NCBI RefSeq assembly: GCF_027497355.1
Contig: NZ_CP114909.1
Span: forward strand, 124,001-188,000
Origin: Micromonospora sp. WMMA1947
GTDB taxonomy: Bacteria > Actinomycetota > Actinomycetes > Mycobacteriales > Micromonosporaceae
Reading direction: 5' to 3'
DNA: 64,000 bases
Part shown: positions 1 to 7,857 of the stretch, piece by piece
Numbering within the stretch: the first letter of the stretch is position 1
Layout of the letters: each line of letters opens with the position of its first letter
The notes under the pieces: generated by a model
What the model saw: only the letters and a program-made list of their open reading frames with translations
What the model was told of the DNA's origin: nothing
Database searches by the model: none
Made by a program: the position numbers and the translations under genes

Positions 1-128
1 CCCCGCCCGCCATCGTCAACGCGATCGTCGACGCCCTCGAACCCTTCGGCGTACGGCATGCCGACATGCCGTTGACGCCGTCGCGGGTCTGGGACGCGAT
101 GCGCGGCAACGCCCGCCCGCCGATCTAG
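1..128 (+). CDS. coxL: Aerobic CO dehydrogenase / xanthine dehydrogenase family large subunit, C-terminal end (partial)
   Basis: Only the last 41 or so codons are present; the reading frame enters from the left edge and stops at TAG 126-128. The visible tail reads AIVNAIVDALEPFGVRHADM and continues to a short basic, proline-containing end, which fits the C-terminus of molybdopterin-binding subunits of the CoxL/XdhA family. In that family the large subunit binds the Mo-pterin cofactor and oxidises CO or a related substrate. The assignment as coxL rather than another molybdenum hydroxylase rests mainly on the accessory genes that follow in cox order (coxD, coxG, coxE). The active-site loop that separates form I from form II lies outside the window, so the substrate is not settled. 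Confidence 0.7.
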   Translation, partial: PPAIVNAIVDALEPFGVRHADMPLTPSRVWDAMRGNARPPI

Positions 129-138
129 GGAGGTGGCC

Positions 139-1005
139 ATGACGACGATCGCCGGCCGTACGCGGGATCTGACCGCCTCGCGCGCGCCGTTCGTGCACGC
201 CACTGTGGTCCGGGCGCAGGACCCGACGTCGGCCCGGCCCGGCGACGACGCGGTGATCCTGCCGGACGGCACCATCGAGGGTTTCGTCGGCGGGATGTGC
301 GCCGAGAACTCGGTGCGCGCGGCCGCCCTGGACGCCCTCCGGGACGGCAACGCGCTGCTGCTGCGGGTGCTGCCGGACAGCGCGCCCGCCTTCCCCGACA
401 CCCCGGGAGCGCGAGTCGTGGTCAACCCGTGCCACTCGGGCGGGGCGCTGGAGATCTTCCTGCGCCCGGTGCTACCGGTACCCGTGCTGGGTCTGGTGGG
501 CGACACGCCGATCAGCGCGGCGGTGGCCACCCTCGCTGCCTTCCTCGACTTCGAGGTGGCCACGTCCGGTGACTTCTCCGGCGCGACAGCTGTCGTGGTG
601 GCCGGCCTCGGCAAGGGCGAACAGGACGCCATCCGCGCCGCCCTGGATGCCGGCGTGGGCCACATCGCGCTGGTCGCCAGCCGAAAGCGCGGGGCGGCGG
701 TGCTCGACGAACTGACGTTGACCGACGCCGAGCGCGCCCGGGTCCGTACTCCGGCCGGGCTGGAGATCGGGGCGCGCTCACCGCAGGAGATCGCCCTGTC
801 GATCATGGCCGAGGTGGTGCGGGCGCTCCGCGTGGACGGCCTCTCCTCCTCCCCCGCCGCGCCCGTCGCGCTCCCCCAGCAGGCAGTCGACCCGGTGTGC
901 GGGATGACCGTCCTGGTCGGGCCGGACACCCCGCACGTGCGGATCGACGGCACCGACCACTGGTTCTGCTGCCCCGGCTGCCTCGACCGGCACGTGGCGG
1001 CGTAG
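139..1005 (+). CDS. XdhC/CoxI-family molybdenum hydroxylase maturation protein with C-terminal YHS domain
   Basis: This is a 288-residue maturation factor for a molybdenum hydroxylase; XdhC proteins bind Mo cofactor and help its sulfuration and insertion. An N-terminal XdhC_CoxI domain carries the EGFVGGMCAENSV motif, a Rossmann-like XdhC_C domain follows, and the last ~45 residues form a YHS-like module (DPVCGMTV and HWFCCPGC) with four cysteines that could bind metal. A GTG at 133 is in frame, but the GGGAGG at 128-133 is five bases from the ATG at 139, so I prefer the ATG. The gene follows the coxL stop by 10 bases and is the second visible gene of the operon. Confidence 0.85.
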   Translation: MTTIAGRTRDLTASRAPFVHATVVRAQDPTSARPGDDAVILPDGTIEGFVGGMCAENSVRAAALDALRDGNALLLRVLPDSAPAFPDTPGARVVVNPCHSGGALEIFLRPVLPVPVLGLVGDTPISAAVATLAAFLDFEVATSGDFSGATAVVVAGLGKGEQDAIRAALDAGVGHIALVASRKRGAAVLDELTLTDAERARVRTPAGLEIGARSPQEIALSIMAEVVRALRVDGLSSSPAAPVALPQQAVDPVCGMTVLVGPDTPHVRIDGTDHWFCCPGCLDRHVAA

Positions 1006-1007
1006 CC

Positions 1008-1586
1008 GTGTTCGTGACCGGCCTGGTCCTGGCCGCCGGGGCCTCGGTGCGCCTCGGCGAGGCCAAGCAGCTGCTGCCGTACCGCGGGCGGACGCTGCTC
1101 GACGCCACCCTCGACCTGGCCCGCTCGTGCGCCTTCGACCAGTTGCTGGTGACCCTCGGCGGCGCCGCCGACCTGGTCCGGGAACGGGTGGACCTCACCG
1201 GGGTCCAGGTCGTCGAGAACGCCGAGTTCAGCACCGGCTGCGGCTCGTCGGTCCGCGCCGCGACGCAGGCGGTGGACCCGCGCGCCGACGGGCTCGTGCT
1301 CCTGCTCGGCGACCAACCAGGCGTACGGGCCGCCGACGTACGCCGGGTCGCGGCGGCGACCACCCCACTCGCGGTGTGCCGGTACGCCGACGGCCTGGGG
1401 CACCCGTTCTGGTTCGCCCGCGACGTCCTGCCGGAGCTGCGTGTCCTGCACGGCGACAAGGCGGTGTGGAAGCTGCTGCACTCCGGCCGGTACCCGGTCA
1501 CGGAGATACCCGTGGACGGGCCGGTGCCGATCGACGTGGACACCCGCGCGGACTACCGGCGGCTGCTCTCGGGCGAGGCGCGGTGA
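1008..1586 (+). CDS. MobA-like / MocA-type molybdenum cofactor nucleotidyltransferase
   Basis: This 192-residue NTP-transferase opens directly with the nucleotide-binding motif LVLAAGASVRLGEAKQLL and later has the metal-binding GDQPGVRA segment. Members of this family (MocA/MobA-like) transfer CMP or GMP to molybdopterin; CO dehydrogenase uses the cytosine dinucleotide form, so a cytidylyltransferase role is likely. The start is GTG at 1008, two bases after the previous stop; a second in-frame GTG at 1014 is the alternative. It overlaps the start of coxD by four bases (GTGA), indicating translational coupling. Nothing upstream of 1008 in the same frame is needed. Confidence 0.82.
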   Translation: MFVTGLVLAAGASVRLGEAKQLLPYRGRTLLDATLDLARSCAFDQLLVTLGGAADLVRERVDLTGVQVVENAEFSTGCGSSVRAATQAVDPRADGLVLLLGDQPGVRAADVRRVAAATTPLAVCRYADGLGHPFWFARDVLPELRVLHGDKAVWKLLHSGRYPVTEIPVDGPVPIDVDTRADYRRLLSGEAR

Positions 1587-2452
1587 AGGACCCCCTGGCC
1601 GTCCGGCGCCGGCTCGACGCCGTCGACTACCTCGCCGACGACGGCATGGCGATGGCCGTCTTCCTCGCGCTGCGACTGGGCAAGCCGCTGCTGCTCGAGG
1701 GCGAGCCCGGCGTCGGCAAGACCGCCGCGGCGAAGGCACTGGCGCGGGCGCTGGACACGACGCTGATCCGGCTGCAGTGCTACGAGGGCCTGACCCCCGG
1801 CGAGGCGCTGTACGAATGGAACTACCAGCGGCAGTTGCTCGCCATCCGGCTGGCCGAGGCCCGGGGCGCCTCGCTCACCGACGCCGACCTGTTCGCCGCG
1901 GAGTTCCTGCAGGAGCGGCCGATCCTGCGGGCGGTACGCCACCCGGGACCGGTGCCGCCGGTACTGCTGATCGACGAGATCGACCGGGCCGACGACGAGT
2001 TCGAGGCGCTGCTGTTCGAGTTCCTCGGCGAGTCCGGGATCACGATCCCCGAGCTGGGCACGTTCACCGCGACCACGCCGCCGGTAGTGGTGCTGACCTC
2101 CAACCGCAGCCGCGACCTGCACGACGCGCTGCGCCGCCGCTGCCTGTACCACTGGATCGAGTTCCCGGAGCCGGGCCGCGCCACCGAGATCGTCCGACGG
2201 GCCGTGCCGGGCGCGACGGAGCGGCTGATCCGCACGGCGACCGCCTTCGTCGGCGACGTACGCGCCCTCGGCCTGGACAAGGCGCCCGGCATGGCCGAGG
2301 CCATCGACTGGGTCGCCGCGCTCTCCGTGCTCGGCGCCGCCGACCTCGCCGCTGACGACGTCGTCCGGACCATCGGCACCATCGCCAAGACCCCCGACGA
2401 CCGCGCCGCCGTCGCCGCCGCGCTCGGCGCACACCAGGAGAGGCCGGCATGA
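1583..2452 (+). CDS. coxD: MoxR-type AAA+ ATPase CoxD
   Basis: CoxD is the AAA+ chaperone that helps assemble the Cu-S-Mo active site of CO dehydrogenase, working with the VWA protein CoxE. The 289-residue product has Walker A GEPGVGKT at residues 40-47, Walker B and downstream segment LLIDEIDRADDEF at about 128-140, sensor 1 VVVLTSNRSRDLHDALRRR, and the arginine-rich stretch that follows. The GTG start at 1583 overlaps the stop of the upstream gene (GTGA), and its own stop overlaps the start of coxG by four bases. Length and motif order match MoxR ATPases. Confidence 0.88.
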   Translation: MKDPLAVRRRLDAVDYLADDGMAMAVFLALRLGKPLLLEGEPGVGKTAAAKALARALDTTLIRLQCYEGLTPGEALYEWNYQRQLLAIRLAEARGASLTDADLFAAEFLQERPILRAVRHPGPVPPVLLIDEIDRADDEFEALLFEFLGESGITIPELGTFTATTPPVVVLTSNRSRDLHDALRRRCLYHWIEFPEPGRATEIVRRAVPGATERLIRTATAFVGDVRALGLDKAPGMAEAIDWVAALSVLGAADLAADDVVRTIGTIAKTPDDRAAVAAALGAHQERPA

Positions 2453-3261
2453 AGATCACCAACGAGTTCACCGTCGACGTCCCGATCGCGCAGGCCTGGA
2501 CGGTCCTGACGGACCTGGAGGGCATCGCGCCGTGCCTGCCGGGCGCCCAGCTGACCGGCGTCGACGGCGACCTCCACCAGGGCACGGTGAAGGTCAAGGT
2601 CGGGCCGGTCGTCTCCGAGTTCGCCGGCACCGCACGCTTCGTCGAGAAGGACGAGGAGCGGTACCGGGGGGTGATCGAGGCGAAGGGCCGCGACCGGCGG
2701 TCGGCGGCCAACGCGTCCGCTCTGGTCACCGCCGAACTGCGGCCGGACGATCAGCGCACAGTCGTCAGCGTGGACACCGATCTGAAGATCTCGGGGCGGC
2801 TGGCCCAGTTCGGCAGCGGCATGATCAAGGAGGTGTCCGGCAAGCTGCTCGCCCAGTTCGTCGCCAACCTGGAGGCGAAGCTGGCGGCCGAGGAGACCGC
2901 TGAGAGCACCCCGCCTTCGGCCAGCGCGCCGGACGCATCCGAGCCCGCGCCGGCCGTCGCCCCGACGCCCGAGCGCGCCACGTCCGCCGCGACCGAGCCC
3001 GACGCCTCCACGGCCAGGCCCCGTACCCTCGCGGCCGACGCGGACGCCGCCTCGCCCGCATCCCGGTCCGCCACCGCGGCCGGCACCCCCGTGGCGACGT
3101 CGGCGTCCACCGGTCGACCGTCGACCGGGGCCGCCGCCGAGCCGGAGACGCTGGACCTGCTCGACATCGCCGGTGGTGCCGTCGTCAAGCGCCTCGTGCC
3201 GGTGCTCGTCGGGATCGTCGTCATCGGCGCGGTGATCGCCTGGCGGGTCGCACGCCGGTGA
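2449..3261 (+). CDS. coxG: CoxG family membrane-anchoring protein (SRPBCC fold)
   Basis: This is a 270-residue protein. Residues 1-150 form a CoxG/SRPBCC domain beginning MKITNEFTVDVPIAQAWTVL with the LPGAQLTGVDGD and KVKVGPVVSEFAGTA segments typical of the family. A long Ala/Pro/Ser/Thr-rich linker (about 150-225) leads to a single C-terminal membrane helix (about 247-265) followed by basic residues. In other carboxydotrophs CoxG tethers CO dehydrogenase to the inner face of the membrane, which agrees with this layout. The start ATG overlaps the coxD stop, and the stop overlaps the coxE GTG. Confidence 0.88.
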   Translation: MKITNEFTVDVPIAQAWTVLTDLEGIAPCLPGAQLTGVDGDLHQGTVKVKVGPVVSEFAGTARFVEKDEERYRGVIEAKGRDRRSAANASALVTAELRPDDQRTVVSVDTDLKISGRLAQFGSGMIKEVSGKLLAQFVANLEAKLAAEETAESTPPSASAPDASEPAPAVAPTPERATSAATEPDASTARPRTLAADADAASPASRSATAAGTPVATSASTGRPSTGAAAEPETLDLLDIAGGAVVKRLVPVLVGIVVIGAVIAWRVARR

Positions 3262-4493
3262 GCGCCGGTCTGCTGCGCGGCGTCGACCGCGCGGCGTTCG
3301 CGACGGCCTTCGCCGGCCGGTTGCGGCGGGCCGGCGTGCACGCCGGGCTCACCGAGGCCGGTGACTTCGTCCGGGCGCTCGCCGTGTGGACGCCCGGGGA
3401 CACGGGTGCGCTCTACTGGGCCGCCCGGATCAGCTTCGTGCGGCGGCACGCCGACCTCGCCGCCTTCGACCGTGTCTTCGCCGCTGTCTTCGTCGACGCG
3501 CCACCGCTACCGCTCACCCGGTCCGCGGCTCCGCCGGGGACCCGGGACGACGTGCACCTGCCGGTGCCCGCGGACACCGACGCCACCGGCGACGGCGGCG
3601 GCCTGCCGTGGGCGACGTTGCCGGCGCCCGTCGCCGAGGCGGAGCCCTCCGACACCGGGGTGCGGCTGCCCGAGCGGCGACCCAGCGCCCTCGCCGGGCT
3701 CGCCGACCGGCCGTTCGAGGACCTCGACGGCGCCCAACTCGAACTGCTCGGCGAGGCCCTGCGCGAGGCCGTCGCCCGCTGGCCGTCCCGGCGCACCAGG
3801 CGGCACGCCGTAGGCCCGGCCGGGCGGCGGGTCGCGCTGCGCCCGACGATCGCCCGGGCCCGTCGCACCGCCTGGGAGCCCGTCGAGGTCGTCCGCGAGC
3901 GACCGGTACGCCGACCGCGCCGGGTGGTGCTGCTGTGCGACCTCAGCGAGTCGATGCGGGCCCAGGCCCACGCCTACCTGCACCTGCTGCGGGCCTTCGC
4001 GGTGGTCACCGACGCGGAGGTGTTCGCCTTCGCCACGACGCTCACCCGGCTCACCGTCGCGCTGCGCCACACGTCGGCGTCCGCGGCGATCGCGCACGCC
4101 AGCGCCGCCGTGACCGACCGGTTCGGGGGTACGCGCATCGCGACGAACCTGCGGGCGCTGCTCGCCTCCCCGCACGGCGACGCGGTTCGCGGTGCCGTGG
4201 TGCTGATCGGCTCGGACGGCTGGGACAGCGACCCGCCGGACGAACTCGCCGCCGTGATGGCGCGGCTGAGCCGCCGTGCCCACCGGATCGTCTGGCTGAA
4301 CCCGCGCGCCGGTGCCCCCGGCTTCGCTCCCCTGGTGGCGGGCATGGCCGCGGCCCTGCCCTACTGTGACCGGCTGCTGCCGGCCGCGACGTTCCGGGAC
4401 CTGCTGGACGCCGCCGATCAGCTCCAGAGCGTCACGTGCACCGAGGGCCGGAAACGGTTCACCGCGACGCCCACGCCGCGCATCATCGCCTGA
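3258..4493 (+). CDS. coxE: VWA-domain protein CoxE
   Basis: CoxE partners the CoxD ATPase in maturing the CO dehydrogenase metal centre. The 411-residue product has an N-terminal helical CoxE region, a basic middle (about 170-215), and a C-terminal von Willebrand A domain with the MIDAS motif DLSES near residue 226 and a later GTRIATNLRALL segment. The GTG at 3258 overlaps the coxG stop. The last 76 bases overlap the 3' end of the convergent LysR gene. The final 18 or so residues are basic and may be a drifted extension rather than part of the VWA fold. Confidence 0.87.
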   Translation: MSAGLLRGVDRAAFATAFAGRLRRAGVHAGLTEAGDFVRALAVWTPGDTGALYWAARISFVRRHADLAAFDRVFAAVFVDAPPLPLTRSAAPPGTRDDVHLPVPADTDATGDGGGLPWATLPAPVAEAEPSDTGVRLPERRPSALAGLADRPFEDLDGAQLELLGEALREAVARWPSRRTRRHAVGPAGRRVALRPTIARARRTAWEPVEVVRERPVRRPRRVVLLCDLSESMRAQAHAYLHLLRAFAVVTDAEVFAFATTLTRLTVALRHTSASAAIAHASAAVTDRFGGTRIATNLRALLASPHGDAVRGAVVLIGSDGWDSDPPDELAAVMARLSRRAHRIVWLNPRAGAPGFAPLVAGMAAALPYCDRLLPAATFRDLLDAADQLQSVTCTEGRKRFTATPTPRIIA

Positions 4494-5374
4494 ATCGCCC
4501 GGGGCGTCGACGCGAAGCGGCACAGCTCGGCCGCCACGGAAGGTGTGCCGGGGGTGACGAGCACCAGCGAATGCCATACCGCCTCGGCCGTGGCGTGCGG
4601 CCCGGACAACGCCACCAGTTGGCCGCCGCGAAGGTCCCGCGCCACGGTGAACGACAGCGCCGGGGCGACCCCCCGGCCACGCTGCGCCTCACCCAGGGCC
4701 GCCGCGTGGCTCTGGAAGATCTGCTGCCGCTCCTCGGGCACCCCGAGCCGGCGCAGCAACGCCGGAACGGCGCCCACGGTGTTGGTGCCCGACGGGCCGA
4801 GCAGCCAGGTCTGGTCGCGCAACTGCCCCGGTGACGCCGACACACCGGCCAGCGGATGATCGGGGCCGACGACAGTCACGAGCCGGTAGTTCATCATCGG
4901 CCGGCCGGAGATCGCCGGATCAGCGGCCGGCGGCAGCGGTCCCATCGCGACGTCCGCGGCCCGGGTCAGCAGCAGCGACTCGAAGGAGCCGGGGTCGCAG
5001 ACGCTCAGCTCGACGTCGAGATCGGCCGCGCGCCTGGCGAACAGCTCGATCAGTCTCGGCGCGGCGAACTCGGCGAACTCGCTGGACGCGGCGACCCGCA
5101 GCAGCCGGCGGCCGTGTGCCGCCGAACTGACCTCCAGGACCGTACGGTCCTGCAGGCCCAGCATCTCGGCCGCGCGACTGGCGAGCCGCAGCCCGCCGGG
5201 GGTGAAGGCCAGTCCCTCCGCCGTCCGCGTGAACAACTGATCGCCGAACTCTCTGCGCAACTGGCCGATGAGCAGCGAGACCGCCGGCTCGGAGACCTCC
5301 AGTTGCGCGGCGGCCCGCTTGACCGATCCCAGCCGGACGACAGCGACGTAGGCCCGTAGCTGCGTCGGAGTCAT
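4418..5374 (-). CDS. LysR-family transcriptional regulator
   Basis: This is a 318-residue LysR regulator. The N-terminal winged helix (MTPTQLRAYVAVVRLGSVKR through SEPAVSLLIGQLRREFG) is followed by the ligand-binding domain with GRRLLRVAASSEFAEFAAPR and the VVGPDHPLA segment. I chose ATG 5374 because the HTH begins right there; upstream in-frame codons are arginine-rich and not LysR-like. It is convergent with the cox operon and overlaps coxE by 76 bases. CutR, a LysR regulator, controls CO dehydrogenase genes in mycobacteria, so a role in cox control is plausible but inferred from position only. Confidence 0.85.
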   Translation of the reverse strand: MTPTQLRAYVAVVRLGSVKRAAAQLEVSEPAVSLLIGQLRREFGDQLFTRTAEGLAFTPGGLRLASRAAEMLGLQDRTVLEVSSAAHGRRLLRVAASSEFAEFAAPRLIELFARRAADLDVELSVCDPGSFESLLLTRAADVAMGPLPPAADPAISGRPMMNYRLVTVVGPDHPLAGVSASPGQLRDQTWLLGPSGTNTVGAVPALLRRLGVPEERQQIFQSHAAALGEAQRGRGVAPALSFTVARDLRGGQLVALSGPHATAEAVWHSLVLVTPGTPSVAAELCRFASTPRAIQAMMRGVGVAVNRFRPSVHVTLWS

Positions 5375-5475
5375 CGGCGTCGACCGCCCTTCTGCTGCGC
5401 CATGGGCTGCTGCCGGACAGCCCGCGGGTACTCCGATCATTCCTCGCCGGTTGCCCCGCCGCCAGGGGCGGTGCA

Positions 5476-6360
5476 TCATGCAGCGACGTGCCCGGTACAC
5501 CCGGTGAGCGCCTTGACGATGTTCCGTTCGGCGAGGTCCAGCATCCATTTCCGATCCGGGAAGTCGGTGTCCGCGATCCGCAGTGGCCCTTCGATCAGGG
5601 ACAGCGTCTGCGCGAACCGGTAGAGCTCCAGCCGGTGGGAATCGAGGTCGACCGGACGCAGCGCCGGGTAGGCGTCACCGAAACGCATCCGGAGCCAGGC
5701 ATGGTCCCACTCGACGTCGAAGTACGTCAGCCCCTCGAAATCGATCATGACGGCCTCACCGGCGGGTGTGACGAGCACGTGATCCGGCCCGAGTTCACCG
5801 TGTACCAGCCCGTACTCCTCGCGCGGGGTGACCGCGCTCCTGAGACGGCGTACGTGGGCGGTGATCCGGTGATGGGCATCGGCCAGCCGGGCGTCGCGGG
5901 CCGCTGCCGCGTCGAGGTGGCCGAGCGCGCGGTCGACGATCACGTCTTCCGTGCGCCGCGCCTGGGATGCCTCACCTCGGGCGACGGCCGCGACCTTTCC
6001 GTAGTGCGGACCGAAGGTGGTGTGCATGCGGCGCAGGGCGTCACCGAGCGCGGACAGCGGCGCTGCGGCGGTGGCCGGATCGTGTTCCAGCAACGCCTCC
6101 AGCCGCAGTGCGCCGGCATCCTCGACAAGCGCGATGTCGGCGTCGAGGTGCCGGCCGTCCCGGTCGATCATCATCAGATGCGGGACACGCACTCCTGCTT
6201 CGGTGAGCGCCGCTGTCGTCCGGTCGTTCAGCCGGAGCCGGTAGACGCCCTTCTTGGTGCCGCCGGTGAGCCGGTCCAGGGCAGCGAGCCGCCGGTCGGA
6301 GCCGAACTGGTCCGACACGAGGTCGTGCAGGTCATCCGGCTGCAGGAAGGTCCGCGTCAT
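5476..6360 (-). CDS. Aminoglycoside phosphotransferase-like kinase, N-lobe apparently shortened
   Basis: The 294-residue product belongs to the APH/choline-kinase-like superfamily. Its C-lobe is intact: the catalytic-loop variant VHGELGPDHVLV (about 185-196) and the metal-binding IDFEGLTYFDVEWDHAWLRM (about 205-224). The N-lobe starts normally with LTGGTKKGVYRLRL (31-44), but around residues 47-50 it jumps directly to LTEAGVRVPHLMMIDRDG. Relatives as I know them carry roughly 40-50 further residues here, including the strand that supplies the ATP-binding lysine. The frame is open, so this looks like an in-frame deletion; the protein may be inactive or divergent. Substrate unknown. Confidence 0.75.
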   Translation of the reverse strand: MTRTFLQPDDLHDLVSDQFGSDRRLAALDRLTGGTKKGVYRLRLNDRTTAALTEAGVRVPHLMMIDRDGRHLDADIALVEDAGALRLEALLEHDPATAAAPLSALGDALRRMHTTFGPHYGKVAAVARGEASQARRTEDVIVDRALGHLDAAAARDARLADAHHRITAHVRRLRSAVTPREEYGLVHGELGPDHVLVTPAGEAVMIDFEGLTYFDVEWDHAWLRMRFGDAYPALRPVDLDSHRLELYRFAQTLSLIEGPLRIADTDFPDRKWMLDLAERNIVKALTGCTGHVAA

Positions 6361-6452
6361 GGCCGCCTCTCGTCAGACCGAGGCAGTCAGGCTGCCAGGC
6401 CTTGCAGCGGCACACAACCGAGTTGACGGCCGTCCGGTACTCGATTCTCCGC

Positions 6453-6482
6453 CGGGCGGTCCGGCCGTGACCGGACCGCCCG
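6453..6482 (-). terminator. Hairpin terminator downstream of 6490-7386
   Basis: A perfect 12-bp stem (CGGGCGGTCCGG at 6453-6464, its complement at 6471-6482) with a 6-base loop begins just past the stop of the minus-strand membrane gene. There is no U-tract, as is usual for actinobacteria. Confidence 0.65.
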
Positions 6483-6489
6483 CCCGCCG

Positions 6490-7386
6490 TCAGGCGCGGG
6501 TGCGCTGCCGCTGCCGCGTCGACACGATCGCGACGACAGCCATGAGGACCGCGACGACCAGCGACGGCAGGGCGTCCGGCCGGCGCAGCAGTTCCCCCGT
6601 CATCCCGGAGTTGTCCAGCTGGTGCAGCGTGCCCAGCAGCAGGGTGGGGACGACCGCGATCAGCAGCCGCTGGTCGGCCGTCGCCACCCACAGGAAGGCG
6701 GCCACCCCGGCGACCACCATGGCGGCGGCGGCGATCCGCGGGCCCGTGTCGACCATGCGGAGGCCGCCCGCCGGGATCAGGTGCAGGGCGAGGATGCCGG
6801 CGGTGACCAGGACGGCGTTGGCCCGGGGTGCCGGCGGCACGTCCGCCGGGCGCCGCAGGCCCAGCACGATCAGCGGCGCGGCGACAACCGGCGCCCACCA
6901 CTGCGGCAGGCCGTTGAGGAACAGGTACTGCGAGATCACGGTCGGCACCACCGCCGCGGCCACCGCCAGAACGGCGGCGGTACGGGCACGGCCCGCGACG
7001 AGCGCCACCAGCGCGGCGATCAGCACGATCTCGTGGATGCCCTGATTCCGCAGGACGGTCAGAGGGTCCGAGAGTCCGCCGAACTGGAACGCCTCGACGA
7101 TGTCGTCCAGGCCGATGAGGACACCCAGCGCCAGCACCGCGATGGCGCCGAGGTGGATGCCCTGCCAGAACAGCACGGCGGTGGGCCGGGGCGCGGTGCC
7201 GCCGCCGTACACCCTCAGGCCGCCCCGGACGAGCGAGGCCGCCTCCCGGACGCTGGGCCAGCGACGGATGGTGGGCTCGTCGCCGATCAGCGTGTCGATC
7301 AGCTCGTCGGCGCGTTCGCGGCGGTAGTCGGCGGGGTAGGCCCGCAGCAGCATCCGGTAGCGCTTCTCCAGGACATCGGAACTCAT
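6490..7386 (-). CDS. Multi-pass membrane protein paired with a PadR regulator
   Basis: This 298-residue protein has a short cytosolic N-terminus (MSSDVLEKRYRMLLRAYPAD, typical of PadR-linked membrane proteins) followed by about seven or eight hydrophobic helices from residue 60 onward. I recognise the family as actinobacterial conserved membrane proteins of unknown function. Its start overlaps the PadR stop by four bases (ATGA), so the two are co-translated and PadR probably represses both. A role in drug or membrane stress response is possible, but no transport motif is visible. Confidence 0.75.
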   Translation of the reverse strand: MSSDVLEKRYRMLLRAYPADYRRERADELIDTLIGDEPTIRRWPSVREAASLVRGGLRVYGGGTAPRPTAVLFWQGIHLGAIAVLALGVLIGLDDIVEAFQFGGLSDPLTVLRNQGIHEIVLIAALVALVAGRARTAAVLAVAAAVVPTVISQYLFLNGLPQWWAPVVAAPLIVLGLRRPADVPPAPRANAVLVTAGILALHLIPAGGLRMVDTGPRIAAAAMVVAGVAAFLWVATADQRLLIAVVPTLLLGTLHQLDNSGMTGELLRRPDALPSLVVAVLMAVVAIVSTRQRQRTRA

Positions 7387-7766
7387 GCTGGTCTGATCCT
7401 CGCGGTAGAAGGGTGACGGGCACTTGCCTGCGATTGGACCCGGCGCGGCAGGCGGTCCATGACCACCCGGGCGGCCTGGGCGAGCCGGTCGGCCTCTTCG
7501 GTGAGTACGAGACAGCCCTCGTCGGTGAGCCGGTAGTAGCGACGGGCACGCCCGTTGACGATCTCCTCACCGTCGGCGGTGACGAGGCCCTCGCCGAGCA
7601 GCCGGTCGATCACGGAGTACAGCGATCCGGCGGCGAGGGTCACCCGCCCGTCGGACAGCTCTTTGACCCGCTTGATCACGGCATAGCCGTGGAGCGGCCC
7701 GCCGAGCAGAGCGGCGAGGACGAAGTACGACGGTTCCCGTAGCGCGGGACGCGAAGCCGATCCCAT
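7383..7766 (-). CDS. PadR-family transcriptional regulator
   Basis: This is a 127-residue winged-helix repressor with the PadR core (EPSYFVLAALLGGPLHGYAV, then GSLYSVIDRLLGEGLV and RARRYYRLTDEG). I chose ATG 7766 because the conserved domain begins 10 residues later. There is no Shine-Dalgarno sequence there, but a TATATT (minus strand, 7778-7773) lies 6 bases upstream, fitting a leaderless transcript. Candidate operator at 7776-7794. It is the first gene of a two-gene unit with the membrane protein. Confidence 0.85.
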   Translation of the reverse strand: MGSASRPALREPSYFVLAALLGGPLHGYAVIKRVKELSDGRVTLAAGSLYSVIDRLLGEGLVTADGEEIVNGRARRYYRLTDEGCLVLTEEADRLAQAARVVMDRLPRRVQSQASARHPSTARIRPA

Positions 7767-7775
7767 GAGCCGAAT

Positions 7776-7794
7776 ATACAACCAACTTGAGTAT
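7776..7794. promoter_or_regulatory. Candidate PadR operator
   Basis: The sequence ATACAACCAACTTGAGTAT has the ATAC...GTAT half-sites separated by 11 bases that are common in PadR operators, and it abuts the likely -10 element of the padR gene. The inner symmetry is weak, so this is an inference. Confidence 0.4.
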
Positions 7795-7803
7795 CCGTCC
7801 AAG

Positions 7804-7821
7804 GTGACTGTTCACAGTGAC
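7804..7821. promoter_or_regulatory. Inverted repeat in the padR / monooxygenase intergenic region
   Basis: ACTGT-TC-ACAGT is a perfect 5-bp dyad at 7807-7818, extended by further outer pairs at 7804-7805 and 7820-7821. It lies between the PadR site and the AT-rich palindrome, upstream of the plus-strand monooxygenase. The binding protein is unknown. Confidence 0.4.
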
Positions 7822-7830
7822 ACTTGCCCA

Positions 7831-7855
7831 AATTATCTTAATGATTAAGGTAATT
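7831..7855. promoter_or_regulatory. Large AT-rich palindrome, probable MarR operator
   Basis: A 25-bp palindrome centred on G7843 has 11 of 12 possible base pairs (only T7836/G7850 fails). The core is CTTAATGATTAAG at 7837-7849, flanked by AATTA and TAATT arms. It ends three bases before the ATG of the monooxygenase. The downstream gene encodes a MarR protein, and TTAATnATTAA-like palindromes are typical MarR sites, so autogenous repression of the pair is likely. Confidence 0.65.
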
Positions 7856-7857
7856 GC

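Noticed and set aside
16..435. Long minus-strand open frames opposite the cox genes
   Set aside because: Arg/Gly/Ala-rich translations of the antisense strand of high-GC genes; the plus strand has clear domains.
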